Part shown: positions 10,384 to 21,046 of the stretch, piece by piece
Position numbering within the stretch: position 1 is the stretch's first letter
How the letters are laid out: each line of letters begins with the position of its first letter
NCBI GenBank assembly: GCA_950022295.1
Contig: OX465601.1
Span: forward strand, 74,595,501-74,659,500
Direction: 5' to 3'
From: Bromus sterilis
Taxonomy: Eukaryota > Streptophyta > Magnoliopsida > Poales > Poaceae
DNA: 64,000 bases
Translations under genes and position numbers: made by a program
Notes under the pieces: model-generated
The model's database searches: none
What the model was told of the DNA's origin: nothing
The model's input: the letters and a program-made list of their open reading frames with translations, nothing else

Positions 10384-11770
10384 CAGGACGCCTACACCCT
10401 GCAAGCCAGAGCAGCTGAGGGCCTAAACACAGTCGAAGTCTATCAGCTACACGACGCAGAGACTAGTATCACGTTCTCCCAGAGTGATCACCCACCTGCA
10501 GTCCCAAGGCCGGGGCACGCGCCCCTGGTACTCGATGCTCAAATTGGAGGGTACGACATGGACAGAATCTTCATGGACGGAGGCAGCAGCATGAACATAA
10601 TCTTCGCCAACACCCTACACAAGATGTTGATCCCATGATCAGTATGGAAAAAATCAAGCACCGTGTTATACGGAGTAGTCCCAGGAGAAACGGCTACTTC
10701 CCTTGGAATAATCGAGCTCGAAGTTGTCTTTTGCAGCAGACGCAACTTCGCAAGACACACCCTTGAGTTCGAAGTACTCGATTGGCAGTCGCAGTACCAC
10801 GCAATATTGGGACGTCCAACATTCGCGCAATTCATGGCAATTCCGCACTACGCCTACCTCAAACTCAAGATGCCAGGATCCGCGGGCGTCATTACAGTCA
10901 ACGGGAGCTTCACCAAATCAGACCAATGCGATCGCGATTTCCACAAAGTTTCCGACACCTTTGGAGCTGACCAAGAACTCACAGAGATAGCCATGGCGAC
11001 AGACAAAAGTATCTTTCCGCTAGCAAGCCGAAGCGAGTCAAAAGAGTATGGACGAGACTTCAGGATCGACAGCGACACGTTCACCCACCAGGTGCACCCG
11101 ACGGACCCAGAAAAAACAGTCCGCGTGTACGCCCACCTCCCGGAAGAGCAAGCAACGACCCTCATCGCCTTCCTCCGTGAAGAATGGGAAATCTTTGCCT
11201 GGTGCCCAGCCGACATGCCAGGAGTACCGCGCGAGTTCGCGGAACACGCACTGCGCATCAAGCCAAACACCAAGCCAGTGAAGCAGGCGCTACGAAGATT
11301 CTCATAACCCAAGCGCAGAGCAATCGGAGAGGAGGTCAACCGAGTAATTGAGCCGAATTCATCCGAGAGACGAAGAAAACCACTTGGATCGCCAACCCTG
11401 TGCTGGTCCCCAAGAAAGACACATACGTGTCGCGGATGCACGTCGACTACGGGCCAGTCAACAAATACTGCCCCAAGGATCACTTTACCCTGGCAAGAAT
11501 CAATCAGATAATCGACTCGACAGCAGGATGCGACCTACTATCGTTCTCCGACGCCTACTCAGGACTTAATCAGGCCAGAATGGAGAAAAAAGACGAAGAG
11601 AACGCCCTGGCCACCACCCCTCGCGGCACACCCTGCCGCCCTAAAATGCCCTTCGGTCTAAACAACGCAGGAACAACACACCAGCGAATGATGCAAGCTT
11701 TCATGAGAAACCAGATTGGTGGAAACATCCAGGCCTACATAGACGAGATCATCACCACAATCAAAGAACT
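10384..11770 (+). pseudogene. C1 protease and 5' part of reverse transcriptase
   Basis: The aspartic protease motif DRIFMDGGSSMNII is at about 10561-10602, followed by the domain ending near AILGRPTFAQF (10801-10833). A TGA at about 10637 and further stops interrupt it. The RT start (EEWEIFAWCPADMPGVPREF) is at about 11182-11241, then a frameshift, then 11400-11770 with the RT core up to AYIDEI, where the YVDD box should be. RT palm and RNase H sequences after that point are missing; the next residues belong to the linker before integrase. Confidence 0.7.
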
Positions 11771-13090
11771 CGGACCAGAAGCAGATACAGAGGACGACAA
11801 CAGAGGTGAACCAGTGCAAGTGGCATCCGCAAACCCAATCGTTAATGAAGAAGCCAACAATGCAATCGAGGAGCCAGAGCCAGCCGCACCCGAAGACCCA
11901 TCTTGGAGAGAGCCGCTCCTCAGATTCCTAATCGACGGCACCCTACCGCAGGACGTCGCAGAAGCCAGACGCGTCAGTCGGCGATCCAAAGCTTTCATAG
12001 TAATCAATGGGAAACTCTACAAGCGCAACATTTCACAGGTCCTACAAAAATGCACAGACGAGGAAGGCGGCAAAACCCTACTACTGGAGATCCACGAAGG
12101 CACCTGCGGGCACCATGCCAGCAGCCGAGCACTCGTGGCAAAAGCCTTTCGAGCAGGACTCTACTGACCAACAACCATGAGAAACGTAGAAGACATCATG
12201 CGGCGCTGCATCGCCTGTCAAGACCTCTCCAGCAGACCACACGCTCCAGCCTCAAGACTCAAGACCATACCACTATCATGGACATTCAGCACCTGGGGAC
12301 TCGAAATGGTGGACCCGACAAGTTCACCAAATGGATCGAAGCAGTACCCATCACCAGCTCTAGAGCCCTCACGGCAGTAAATTTCATCAAAGCAATAATC
12401 TTCAGGTTCGGAGTACCCACACAACATCATCACGGACAACGGTACGAACTTCACAGCGGCAGAATTCCAGAACTTCTGCGAAGAACTGGGTATCAAAATC
12501 AACTACGCATCAGTCGCGCACCCGCAGTCGAACGACGAGGTGGAAAAAGCAAATGGCCTAGTATACGAAGGAATCAAAAAACGGCTCCTTGCACCACTCG
12601 AGCAGGCCGCGGGCAACTGGGTAGAAGAACTCCCTGCAGTACTATGGAACCTGCGCACTACCCCAAATACCGCAACCCAGTACACACCTTTCTTCATGGT
12701 GTACGGGTCAGAGGCAGTGCTACCACATGACCTCAAATTCGGGGCGCCCCGGATCTCGGGGTACGAGGAAGAGGAAGCAGAAGAAGCACTGCAAGATGAC
12801 AAGGATACAACAGATGAAGCAAGAGTCACAACCCTAGCAAGGTCAGAGGGGTACTAGGACAAGCTGCGCACTTACCAAAGCAGCCGCCTGCGCACCAGAA
12901 CCTTCAACAAAGGTGACCTTGTCCTACGTCTCATACAAGAGAAACTCCACAAGCTTGCCCCACAATGGGAAGGACCGTTCATAATCTCAGAAGTCATAGG
13001 AGGAGGCGCCTATAGACTGAAGAACCCGAAGACTGACAAGGACGTGGGAAATCCATGGAACGTGGTGAACCTATGCCTGTTCTACCCATA
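11771..13090 (+). pseudogene. C1 integrase, frameshifted
   Basis: The linker (FLIDGTLPQDVAEARR) is followed by an HHCC zinc-binding segment (EGTCGHH... and RRCIACQ), then a core with frameshifts and a small deletion after GLEMV, and a C-terminal part from about 12540 (VEKANGLVYEGIKKRL). It ends in a chromo-like/GPF region (WEGPFIISEVIGGGAYRL). C3 has the same protein with fewer lesions. Not functional. Confidence 0.72.
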
Positions 13091-13167
13091 GTATCCACCA
13101 ATCATGCTCAACTGGCAGCTCATGTAACCCTTCGACGCAATAAAATGATGTTGCCCGAATACTACAA

Positions 13168-13640
13168 CCTCAAAGCACTCGGGGGCTCGAGTACAAAACT
13201 CCCCCCGAGAGACGCTATCGTCGCTCACGCGATCTTTACCCAAAGCACTCGGGGGCTCGAGTACAAAACTCCCCCCGAGAGACGCTATCATCGCTCACGC
13301 GTTCTATACCCAAAGCACTCGGGGGCTCGAGTACAAAACTCCCCCCGAGAGACGCTATCGTCGCTCACGCGATCTATACCCAAAGCACTCGGGGGCTCGA
13401 GTACAACCCCCCCCCCCCGAGAGACGTTGTCGTCGCTCACGCAATCTATACCCAAAGCAATCGGGGGCTCGAGTACAAAACTCCCCCCGAGAGACGCTAT
13501 CGTCGCTCACGCGATCTTTCACCAAAGCACTCGGGGGCTCGAGTACAAACTCCCCCGAGAGACGCTATCGTCGCTCACGCGATCTTTACCTCAAAAATCC
13601 CGGGGACTCGAGCACATCCCCCTCGGAGAAAAGCTACCAT
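13168..13640 (+). repeat. PPT-like tandem array in C1
   Basis: About seven units of roughly 65-72 bp, each built as CAAAGCACTCGGGGGCTCGA, then GTACAAAACTCCCCCCGAGA, then GACGCTATCGTCGCTCACGC. The CACTCGGGGGCT core matches the polypurine tract of the same element. Equivalent arrays lie in C3 (27886-28440) and in Gypsy B (55300-55870). Peptide repeats read from it are by-products. Confidence 0.9.
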
Positions 13641-14483
13641 CTCTCGCGCGGCTTGTAACTTACAAATAAAGGACCAAGTAAAAACCGCTGACAGGCGCCA
13701 GCCGCTGAGAACCGTTCGGAATCAAAGGGAAGACAAGACTACAAACAGATAGAACACCAAGTACTCTGGAGAAATCTGGATGGAGCACAAGACACATACA
13801 ATCCTTGTAGTCTTCACCTGATGACCAACGATCACCTAAAGACTCGGGGGCTAACAGAAGAACGATGAAGGAAACAAATCTCAGCCTACGTTCGACTCTA
13901 CAACTCGAACGTAGCCTCGGGGGCTACACCCATCGGGAGCGCTGTCGCGCACCCGATAAAATCACAGTACATGAACTTGTCGGACTCGAAGACAGCTCTC
14001 GTCGAAAGACTTAAAGATAGATCACATCGGAAAGGACTCGAAGACAGATTCCATTACATAGACTCAAACACAGCTTGCGTTACAAGGACCCAAAGATCAT
14101 TCTCGGTATAAAAAGACTCGAAGTACATTGGATAGAAGGCAGCTCTGATTACTCGAAGGCAACCCTCATTACATGGAGAACCAACCTAGTTACAAATGAC
14201 ACAAGCAGCCGATAAGATTACAACACCAATCACCCAAGGAATTATGACTTCTACATGTGTGCCCATGCAGGGAAGATTGGCGCCAACACGACAGGCATCA
14301 TCACAGACAAAGGAGGAGTCGAAGCAGCCAGCTCATGATGTCAATAACATAATAAAAGGTGAAGCTCGACTTATTTGCAGGAGCACCGAAGCCGATGCTC
14401 CACCAGCTTCTTCTCCTGCTCCACCAGCTTCTTCTCCAGATCCACCCGAGCTGCCGACGAAGATGACGCCGCTGCCACGAGTT
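13641..14483. other. C1 noncoding region between array and accessory gene, with one stem-loop
   Basis: Contains the bipartite stem-loop at 13886-13957: stem CTACGTTCGA/TCGAACGTAG (13886-13895/13905-13914), then CCTCGGGGGCTAC, then ATCGGGAGCGC-TGTC-GCGCACCCGAT (13932-13957). Downstream are several 'GACTCGAAGACA'-type short repeats (13985-14170). No coding frame recognised. It lies 3' of the antisense accessory gene and could be part of its transcript. Confidence 0.6.
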
Positions 14484-15110
14484 CTACAATGTCGCCTGGC
14501 GTGCCCTCTTGATCAGTGGCTTGACGTCGAGGTCCTCCCCAGAGCCGGAGGGCACAACATCACCACCCGAGGAGTCACCGGAGGAGGAAGCAGTTGAAGA
14601 CGCAGGCGTAGGACTCCTCAACCTGTCGGAACCGTCGCTGCTTGTCTCCTGCCAGTACGGATCCATGCGATTGCCACTCGGGTCAAAAGCGCGGATGGTA
14701 AGTGTATCTTCGCCATCAAAACGGCTGCAAAGAGCGTCACCATCACGCAAGTTCAAACGCCGAGAAAACAATTTCCAGCCAAATCCAAGGAAAATCAAGC
14801 CGGAAATTTCGGTCTCCAACTCAACATAAGAAGGAGGCCGAGAACACCCCTGAACACGAAGAAGCAGGCCATCCAGACTACGCTCAGAAACAATGGCAGC
14901 AAATGCAGGAGGAAGAAGAATGCGAGCAGCGTTCCGGCCACGGATGCGTAGGAGAAAGTCATAGCGCCAAAAACCCTCCTATGAAGACGAGGAAGAAGGC
15001 GTCGACGGTGCACCACGACAGCCGCCGCGAGAGGAGTGCGGAGTACGACCACCGCGACAACGGCGAGCACGGCCGCGGCCGGTCATACCCGCACCTCGCT
15101 TGGGTCCCAT
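14484..15110 (-). pseudogene. Antisense B3-like accessory gene in C1, one nonsense codon
   Basis: Same length (209 codons with stop) and start context (MGPKRGAGM) as the intact copy in C3 at 29,303-29,929. A TAG replaces a Glu codon just before the EGFWRYDF segment (about 14980). The C-terminal half of the B3-like domain (LIFLGFGWKLFSRRLNLRDGD) is unbroken from 14819 down. A TATA-like sequence on the minus strand near 15182-15190 has one change relative to C3. It runs against gag-pol, as the accessory genes of A and B do. Confidence 0.62.
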
Positions 15111-15587
15111 GAGAGGAGGAAAAGAAAGAGGAGCAAGATGAGCAGAGGTCGAACACTGCTGCTAGACGAAGAAGAAGGGTCTATTTGTAGCACAAACCCA
15201 AGAGCACGTAGAAGCCCAGACGACGGCATCAATTAATTCAAAGACCAAGCGCGCCGGGCGATTCGAATTCCGAGACAAAGATGCCTTCACACGGGAGGCA
15301 CAGTATGTTGGACGCGTCAAATCTCGCGCATCTCCAATGCGCGCATCGGTAACTCAACAGGCGGCTGCATCACGCCACCAAAAGCAATCATTATAACCGG
15401 TCATGAAGACTTGACGGTTCGCAGACAGAGCATATTTGATGGTCCTCCAACAAGGAGATCGTTATCCTCACCAATAAAAGGTAAATTAAAACGGCAGCGC
15501 AAAAAGAAAAATGCAGTCTGCAAGCACCACTTTCTCCAATTCAAATACATTTTTCAAATATATTTAACTCCCATCGAGAGCGTATCC

Positions 15588-15870
15588 CCCCATGAGAGTT
15601 TCAGCTGCTCCCTCACCTAAAAAGAAAAGACGTGCTCGAGTGATTACTCGCACCCATGAGAGTTTCGGGTGCTCCCTCACCTAAAAGAAGAGACGTGCTC
15701 GAGTGATTACTCGCACCCATGAGAGTTTCAGGTGCTCCCTCACCTAAAGGAAAGATGTACTCGAGTGATTACTCGCACACATGAAGAGCTTCGGGTGCTC
15801 CCTCACCATGATAGAAGATAAACAGACCTGCACTCGCCAGATCGAGCGGTTCCAGAGTATCGGGTGCTCC
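15588..15870 (+). repeat. 62-bp subterminal repeats in C1
   Basis: About four units of GAGAGTTTCGGGTGCTCCCT, CACCTAAAAG..., CTCGAGTGATTACTCGCACC. The same unit is present 2-3 times in C3 (30388-30560) and about seven times in Gypsy B (50680-51122, reversed), so copy number varies between relatives. Each unit contains the short palindrome CGAGTGATTACTCG. Confidence 0.85.
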
Positions 15871-15989
15871 CTCACCCCGAGAGCAAAGCGATACTCGAAT
15901 AATCACTCGCAAAACCCTGAGTACCCGAGCACTCGACGACCTCCCGAGAAAATACTCCTCGCCTGAGCACTCGATCAAGCTCCGCGAGT

Positions 15990-16554
15990 GACCGCTAAAA
16001 CAGCTCACTTGATTGTTTATTCCAAGTGGGTGTATTATCTACTAGGCTCCGCGCCTCAATAAAAATACATATTCCTGGAACACGATACATTGTGTCCAGA
16101 TGCCACGCAAGCTTAGCGTGTAGGTAAGACCCCGCTGCGCAGATCGGCCGGGCAGGGACTTGCCGCAGAGCGATTTCACTCCCAACCTTTTCCATGCGCT
16201 TGCATGATAAAAAAATCCGGGCGGACGCGCCTAGGCTACGAACTTTACTGGCGGAAATTGATCACTGTAAGACCTGCAGCGGCATGACTTTTGATCGACA
16301 CCAGTGTTCCAAGCTCATGTCGAGGGACGTGGGTTTGATTGGGCTACTGCGGTTTTTTCCACTAGTGCAATTCACCAAGGCTCGACCAGTCGACTCCTTG
16401 GGCCCTTTCATCTTAGCAATCCCTCGAAACAGGTTTTGTCATCGCCCCAGACTGCCAGCGACCCGCGGTTGAACCGTGCATACATCGAAACGACGCAAGA
16501 ATGGACTCGAGTCCCTGCGCGACTCTTCGAGTCCCCCAGGCACTCGGGGGCTAC
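15990..16554 (+). other. Conserved 3' subterminal block and polypurine tract of C1
   Basis: About 560 bp with no frame, closely matched in C3 (30690-31247) and, reversed, in Gypsy B (49977-50560). It ends in CCAGGCACTCGGGGGCTAC (16536-16554), the PPT, directly before the LTR. Conservation of a noncoding block in three elements suggests a cis role such as packaging, priming or promoter function for the antisense gene. Confidence 0.75.
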
Positions 16555-17001
16555 TAACGAGGGGGTGACCCCACGACTCCTATAGATGGGCCTACCCGGT
16601 GTACCCGAAAACAGAAGGCCCACCGAGATGCCGCCTGGACCCAGTCTTGGCCCACTAGTGGCACCGACGTAGGAGTCCGCGACTCATAAGGAAGGTGCAA
16701 ACCTGCCGTACGAAACAAGATCATGGTTAGGAAGCCTCATCTGTAATCCAGGACGGACTCCCCGAGACCTAGCCTAGTATATAAAGGCTAGGAGGGGAGA
16801 CGTCGAGATCAAGCAATACGCAATCTGTAACCCTAGCCTTGTGCGCACTAGCCTTGGCCTTCCTATAATCGCCATCTCCAAGCAATAATATCTAGCAGGA
16901 ACGTCTCCTCCTGTTAGCCGACGAGCTATCGTCCAACCTGTGCCTCTCATGACTAACCCAGGGTCCCTGACCATGGGATTTGCCGGGGTACATACCCGTC
17001 A
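16555..17001 (+). repeat. Right LTR of C1
   Basis: 447 bp. The first dinucleotide is TA instead of TG by mutation. It ends CCGTCA and is followed by the CTTGG duplication. Confidence 0.92.
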
Positions 17002-17150
17002 CTTGGCCTTCCCTGTAATCGCATCTCCAAGCAATAATATCGAGCACGAACGTCTCCTCCTGTTAGCCGACGAGCTATCGTCCAACCTGTGCCTCTCATG
17101 ACTAACCCAGGGTCCCTGACCATGGGAATTGCCGGGGTTGATCCCCGTCA
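17002..17150 (+). repeat. Left LTR of C2, second part
   Basis: Resumes after C1 with CTTGGCCTTCCCTGTAATCG and ends CCCCGTCA at 17150, followed by the PBS TTGGCGCCGTATGTGGGA. Confidence 0.88.
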
Positions 17151-18957
17151 ATTGGCGCCGTATGTGGGAACTACACAGGTTGGAATCACGATCTCGACGG
17201 TTCCGTCTTCAACAAGTCACAACTCAAGGGCTTCTTCAACAACTACATCAAGATCTACATCAAGCTCATGGAGAAAACAAGAAAATTTTCGAACGCGTCA
17301 CTCGAAGATCGACATCAACAAAAGCGCTCACGTGCAGCCTACAGGATAGAAAAAACGTTTGTGTTGCGGGCACTCGCGACGGCGCTCAGAGTTCATCTCG
17401 ACGATCCCTTTGGTGGAAAGATGTGAAATCCAATTTTCGAACATTTGTGAAAATTTCAGCAAATTCCAACGGTTAGATCTCCGTCAGCGGCTCTCTCACT
17501 GCAACGCGTTTTTGGATCTATGCGAGATCGCGAATTTCCAATCGCGAATTCGGGTTCAATCTTGAACCACAAGGCTTCTACTCCAACTCGACATGCCATG
17601 GATGACTCGCCAAGGTTTCTACATCGACTCGCGCTTCTACAACGACATCACACAACGAGCAATTGAAGGATCCCGCCCGACGCGTCGAGTCCTTCTCGGT
17701 CACTCGCCACACCCGTCGACTCCAAGCAAACAAAATATCATGCGTCGAGCTCCTTTGTATGGGCTCTCCCGTACCGAGCTCCATCGCGCAGGAATCGCCG
17801 CATCGAATCCTCTCGTCACTCGCCGGATAAATTCATCACGGAGACTTCACCGCGCAACTCCGTCGCCTCAACACTCGGGGGCTCGCGGACTCGGGGGCTG
17901 AACGTCACAGTCGCCGCCACATCGACTGCTCATCTTCAACTACTCGACTGCTCATCTTCGACATCCTCCGCCGCATCGATCCTACAACTAAGTTTTCTTT
18001 ACATCCTTATGCTATGATTTCAAAACCTTTATACATTCTCGATCAGTCGCCAAAGACGACTACGCAGTCGCACACAAACATCTGAGGGCTACAAAATCAT
18101 TCTTTGGATCATGCTCAGTTTTATATGTTGTATATTCACGTTCGTCAAAATAGTGAGGCTGGGTACCAAAAGGCCGCTCTTGTCTCCGGGTTCAACAAGT
18201 AAGGCATCGCGTCCCTGTTACCCGGCAGGAGTTTGCTGCTGGAGGGCCTACTCACAAAAAGACACGCTTAAACCGTATATGCAGCTACATTTTCCACTCG
18301 ACAAAAGTGCAATGTCTACAAATCACGTACCTTACAATAGTTTTTCGCACAAGTACACGTTAATACAGTTGCACATTTTCTCCTTCTTAGCAGATGCTCG
18401 GGGGCTGGGCGCCCTCATGACGCGGCGACGTCAACCTCCTCGTCCACGACTGATCCCTACAACAAATCACGCCTACGACGCAAGACCCGAGTCGAGCACT
18501 TCTTCGGATGACAATTACTCGACGACGAAGAAGTCTTGAGTCTATGCTCGACTGCAAGCAGTCGAACATAGCCTCGGGGGATACTCCCATCGGGAGCGCT
18601 GACGCGCACCCGACGAGCACTACTCGCGCAGCTGACCAGAACGTCGGGGTTAGCTTAAAAACAACTTGAGCCTATGCGCGACTCTGCGAGTCGCACATAG
18701 CCTCGGGGGCTACTCCCATCGGGAGCGCTGACGCGCACCCGACGACCGCTCGACTGGGCAACTTCTCCCCACCCGACGATGAAATACGAAGACGAACCGG
18801 ACTGCAATTTCGATGCTTCATCCAAATACTCCCATCGGAAGCGTACTCACGACATCTTCGACTGCTCATCAGCAAATGATCGACACGCACTACGGCGGCT
18901 ACTGCAGATTCGAGTCCCTGTGCGACTCTTCGAGTCCCCCAGGCACTCGGGGGCTAC
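17151..18957 (+). other. Internal region of C2, noncoding, with two stem-loops
   Basis: No gag, protease, RT or integrase recognised; frames are short. Near the 3' end are two bipartite stem-loops. The first is CTATGCTCGACTGC/GCAGTCGAACATAG (18542-18571) with ATCGGGAGCGC-TGAC-GCGCACCCGAC (18589-18614). The second is CTATGCGCGACTC/GAGTCGCACATAG (18672-18700) with its partner at 18718-18743. The last bases are the PPT CACTCGGGGGCTAC. Size and content fit a non-autonomous element. Confidence 0.7.
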
Positions 18958-19555
18958 TGACGAGGGGATACCCCCACGACTCCTCTACGTGAGGGTACCT
19001 GGTGCGTGTCATGGCTGGCGGCCCATCAGGGGCCCACTCGTGGACACCGACATGATGGAATAAGACGTGAAGTCGAAGACTTGAGGCGCAAGACAAGGAC
19101 TCATATTCGTAGTCGACTAGGACTCTTGTAAACCCTACCTGGCTATCTATATAAAGCGAGGTAGGGGCACCTCTCTAGACAACTCAAGACACAAGCTCTC
19201 AACCCCCACGCATAGGACTAGACAGATCTCTCTGCACCAAAGCCCTCACGACACCTCTGTACATCATCAATACAAGATCAGACAAGCAGCATGTAGGGTT
19301 CTCCCTCTGGGGGCCTGAAGCTGGGTAAATCGTGTCCCATGTGTCGCTTGTCCGCCGTCCGAGAAACCAATACACAATCTGTAACCCTAGCCTTGTGCGC
19401 ACTAGCCTTGGCCTTCCCTGTAATCGCATCTCCAAGCAATAATATCGAGCAGGAACGTCTCTTCCTGTTAGCCGACGAGCTATCGTCCAATCTGTGCCTC
19501 TCATGACTAACCCAGGGTCCCTGACCATGGGATTTGCCGGGGATGATCCCCGTCA
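18958..19555 (+). repeat. Right LTR of C2, chimeric
   Basis: 598 bp. The first ~25 bp and the last ~190 bp (from about 19367) match the C-family LTR, but the middle 300-odd bp are unrelated to it and contain their own TATA-like CTATATAAAG (about 19147). It looks like a recombinant with a different U3 and a C-family R/U5. Followed by the TSD GGGAC. Confidence 0.82.
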
Positions 19556-19560
19556 GGGAC

Positions 19561-19930
19561 GCAGTCGGCCAATGGCGTCGTCGGCCATGGTCCTCTTTCT
19601 AGAGTATTTTCACATTCAAGATGCGATACCGCAGGTCCGACCAGCCATTGCTTCATCGATGCCACGGTCAACTTGCGATCTGCGCTTGTGTCGCCTGCTA
19701 GCCTGGTTCCAAACCTGCAGTTCTCATGTTTTTTCATCCTATACTTTGTGACCACATGGTCGGCCAGTCCCCGAGTGAGATTTTTCGCACATCTCGGGAA
19801 TGACAAGGCTTTGTCGATCGAGGCTTGCCCAAAAACGAAATAACCACATAAAGACAATCTAATGCTATCTCTTGGATGCATGACAACTTTACTGATTTAC
19901 TGCTTGAAAGCATGAATACATTCGTACGAC
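19561..19930 (-). other. Gypsy A sequence downstream of integrase
   Basis: Noncoding on the minus strand after the integrase stop. With 8660-8757 and 7941-8221 it forms the convergent region between pol and the accessory gene. No gene seen. Confidence 0.5.
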
Positions 19931-21046
19931 TCAACTGTAAAACGGGCATAATAGCTCGGCGTTCCAGGGATGCTGCGTCTCAACTCCTGAAGTGTCCTTG
20001 TGACGAGTGCCTTGCGTGCAGTCGATAAGATAATATGCGTTGTTCTTGAGTGCTCGGCTGGCGATGAAAGGACCCTCCCAAGGTGAGGATAACTTGTGCT
20101 GACCATCTGAATTCTGGATTCGGCGGAGCACCAAATCGCCCTCACGGAAAGCGAGGGGGCGGATCTTCTTGCTGTGGTAGTGCCTCAACCTCTGCTGGTA
20201 AATTTCCGACCTGGACAGAGCCAGCAGGCAAGCCTCTTCCTTCAGATCAACACCGTCTTCCCGTGCTTCCTTGGCTTCTGCTTCAGTATATAGGGCGCAC
20301 CGAGGTGAATCAAACTCAATGTCGGTTGGGATGACTGCTTCTGAGCCATACACCGGGAAGTATGGGGTGAATCCGGTTGATCGGTTGGGTGTGGTTCTCA
20401 AGCTCCACAAAACTGTCGAAGCTCATCAATCCATGCTCCAGGTGCTCTTTCAAGTGGATCGATCAGTCTGGGCTTGATGCCTGCCAGAATGAGGCTGTTT
20501 GCTCTTTCTGCCTGGCCGTTTGACTGAGGGTGCACCACGGATGCCACATCGAGCCGAATGTCGTACTCGGATGCATACCGAGCCAATGCTCCCTTTGCAA
20601 AATTCATGTCGTTGTCGGTGATGATGCTATTTGGAACTCCGTATCTTCTTGCGACGTCGGCGATGAACCTGACTGCTGTCGGACCATCCAGCTTCTTGAT
20701 CGGACATGCCTCAATCCACTTTGTGAATTTGTCGACTGCAACTAGTAGGTGGGTTAGACCACCCCTTGATCGCTTGAACGGACCAACCATGTCCAACCCC
20801 CATACTGCAAACGGCCATGTTATTGGGATTGTTTTGAGTGCCGACGCCGGGAGATGACTCTTGGCTTTGAACCGTTGGCATCCATTGCGGTGCTTCACCA
20901 GATGCTCTGCCGCAGCTCGTGCTGTCTTCCAATAGAAACCATGGCGAAATTCCTTGGGTACTATTGCAGTTGCTGATGTGTGGTGACCGCACTCGCCTTG
21001 ATGAATATCCCGGAGCAGCTCGAGCCCCCTGTCCTCTTATACACAT
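19931..21046 (-). pseudogene. Integrase of Gypsy A
   Basis: Minus strand. The HHCC zinc-binding N-terminus (HQGECGHHTSA... and KHRNGCQRF, about 21010-20870) is followed by a DDE core: first D in WGLDMVGP, second in SIITDND, E in NGQAERANS. The C-terminal GPF-like segment (SSPWEGPFIASRAL) ends at 19931. Two frameshifts, one near 20,890 and one near 20,400, break the frame. Catalytic residues are all visible. It belongs to the Gypsy A pol polyprotein. Confidence 0.8.

Larger units (their letters stand above)
8952..17001 (+). mobile_element. Element C1: deleted Gypsy element carrying an antisense B3-like gene
   Basis: 8,050 bp with 447-bp LTRs at both ends (8952-9398 and 16555-17001) and a perfect duplication CTTGG (8947-8951 and 17002-17006) inside the left LTR of C2. 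Internal order: PBS, gag remnant, protease, partial RT, integrase, tandem array, stem-loop, antisense B3-like gene, 62-bp repeats, conserved subterminal block, PPT. The RT active site and all RNase H are missing. About 18 of 447 LTR positions differ by eye (about 4%). Confidence 0.93.
8758..19555 (+). mobile_element. Element C2: non-autonomous Gypsy-type element, interrupted by C1
   Basis: Target-site duplication GGGAC at 8753-8757 and 19556-19560. The left LTR (8758-8951 plus 17002-17150) is shortened; the right LTR (18958-19555) is 598 bp. A Gypsy-type PBS starts at about 17152 and a PPT (CACTCGGGGGCTAC) ends at 18957. The internal region is only about 1.8 kb and has no gag or pol, so it must have been mobilised in trans. 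It is inserted in the convergent region of Gypsy A. Confidence 0.88.

Noticed and set aside
13055..13669. Repeat-peptide ORFs over the tandem arrays (also 27866-28484, 55405-55894, 50636-51171)
   Set aside because: The arrays have units with frequent indels and no start context; the frames are open only because the units lack stops in some phases.
14702..15236. Plus-strand ORFs opposite the B3-like gene in C1 and C3
   Set aside because: The minus-strand frame is conserved in length and sequence between C1 and C3 and has a TATA box; the plus-strand frames differ in boundaries and are highly charged shadows.
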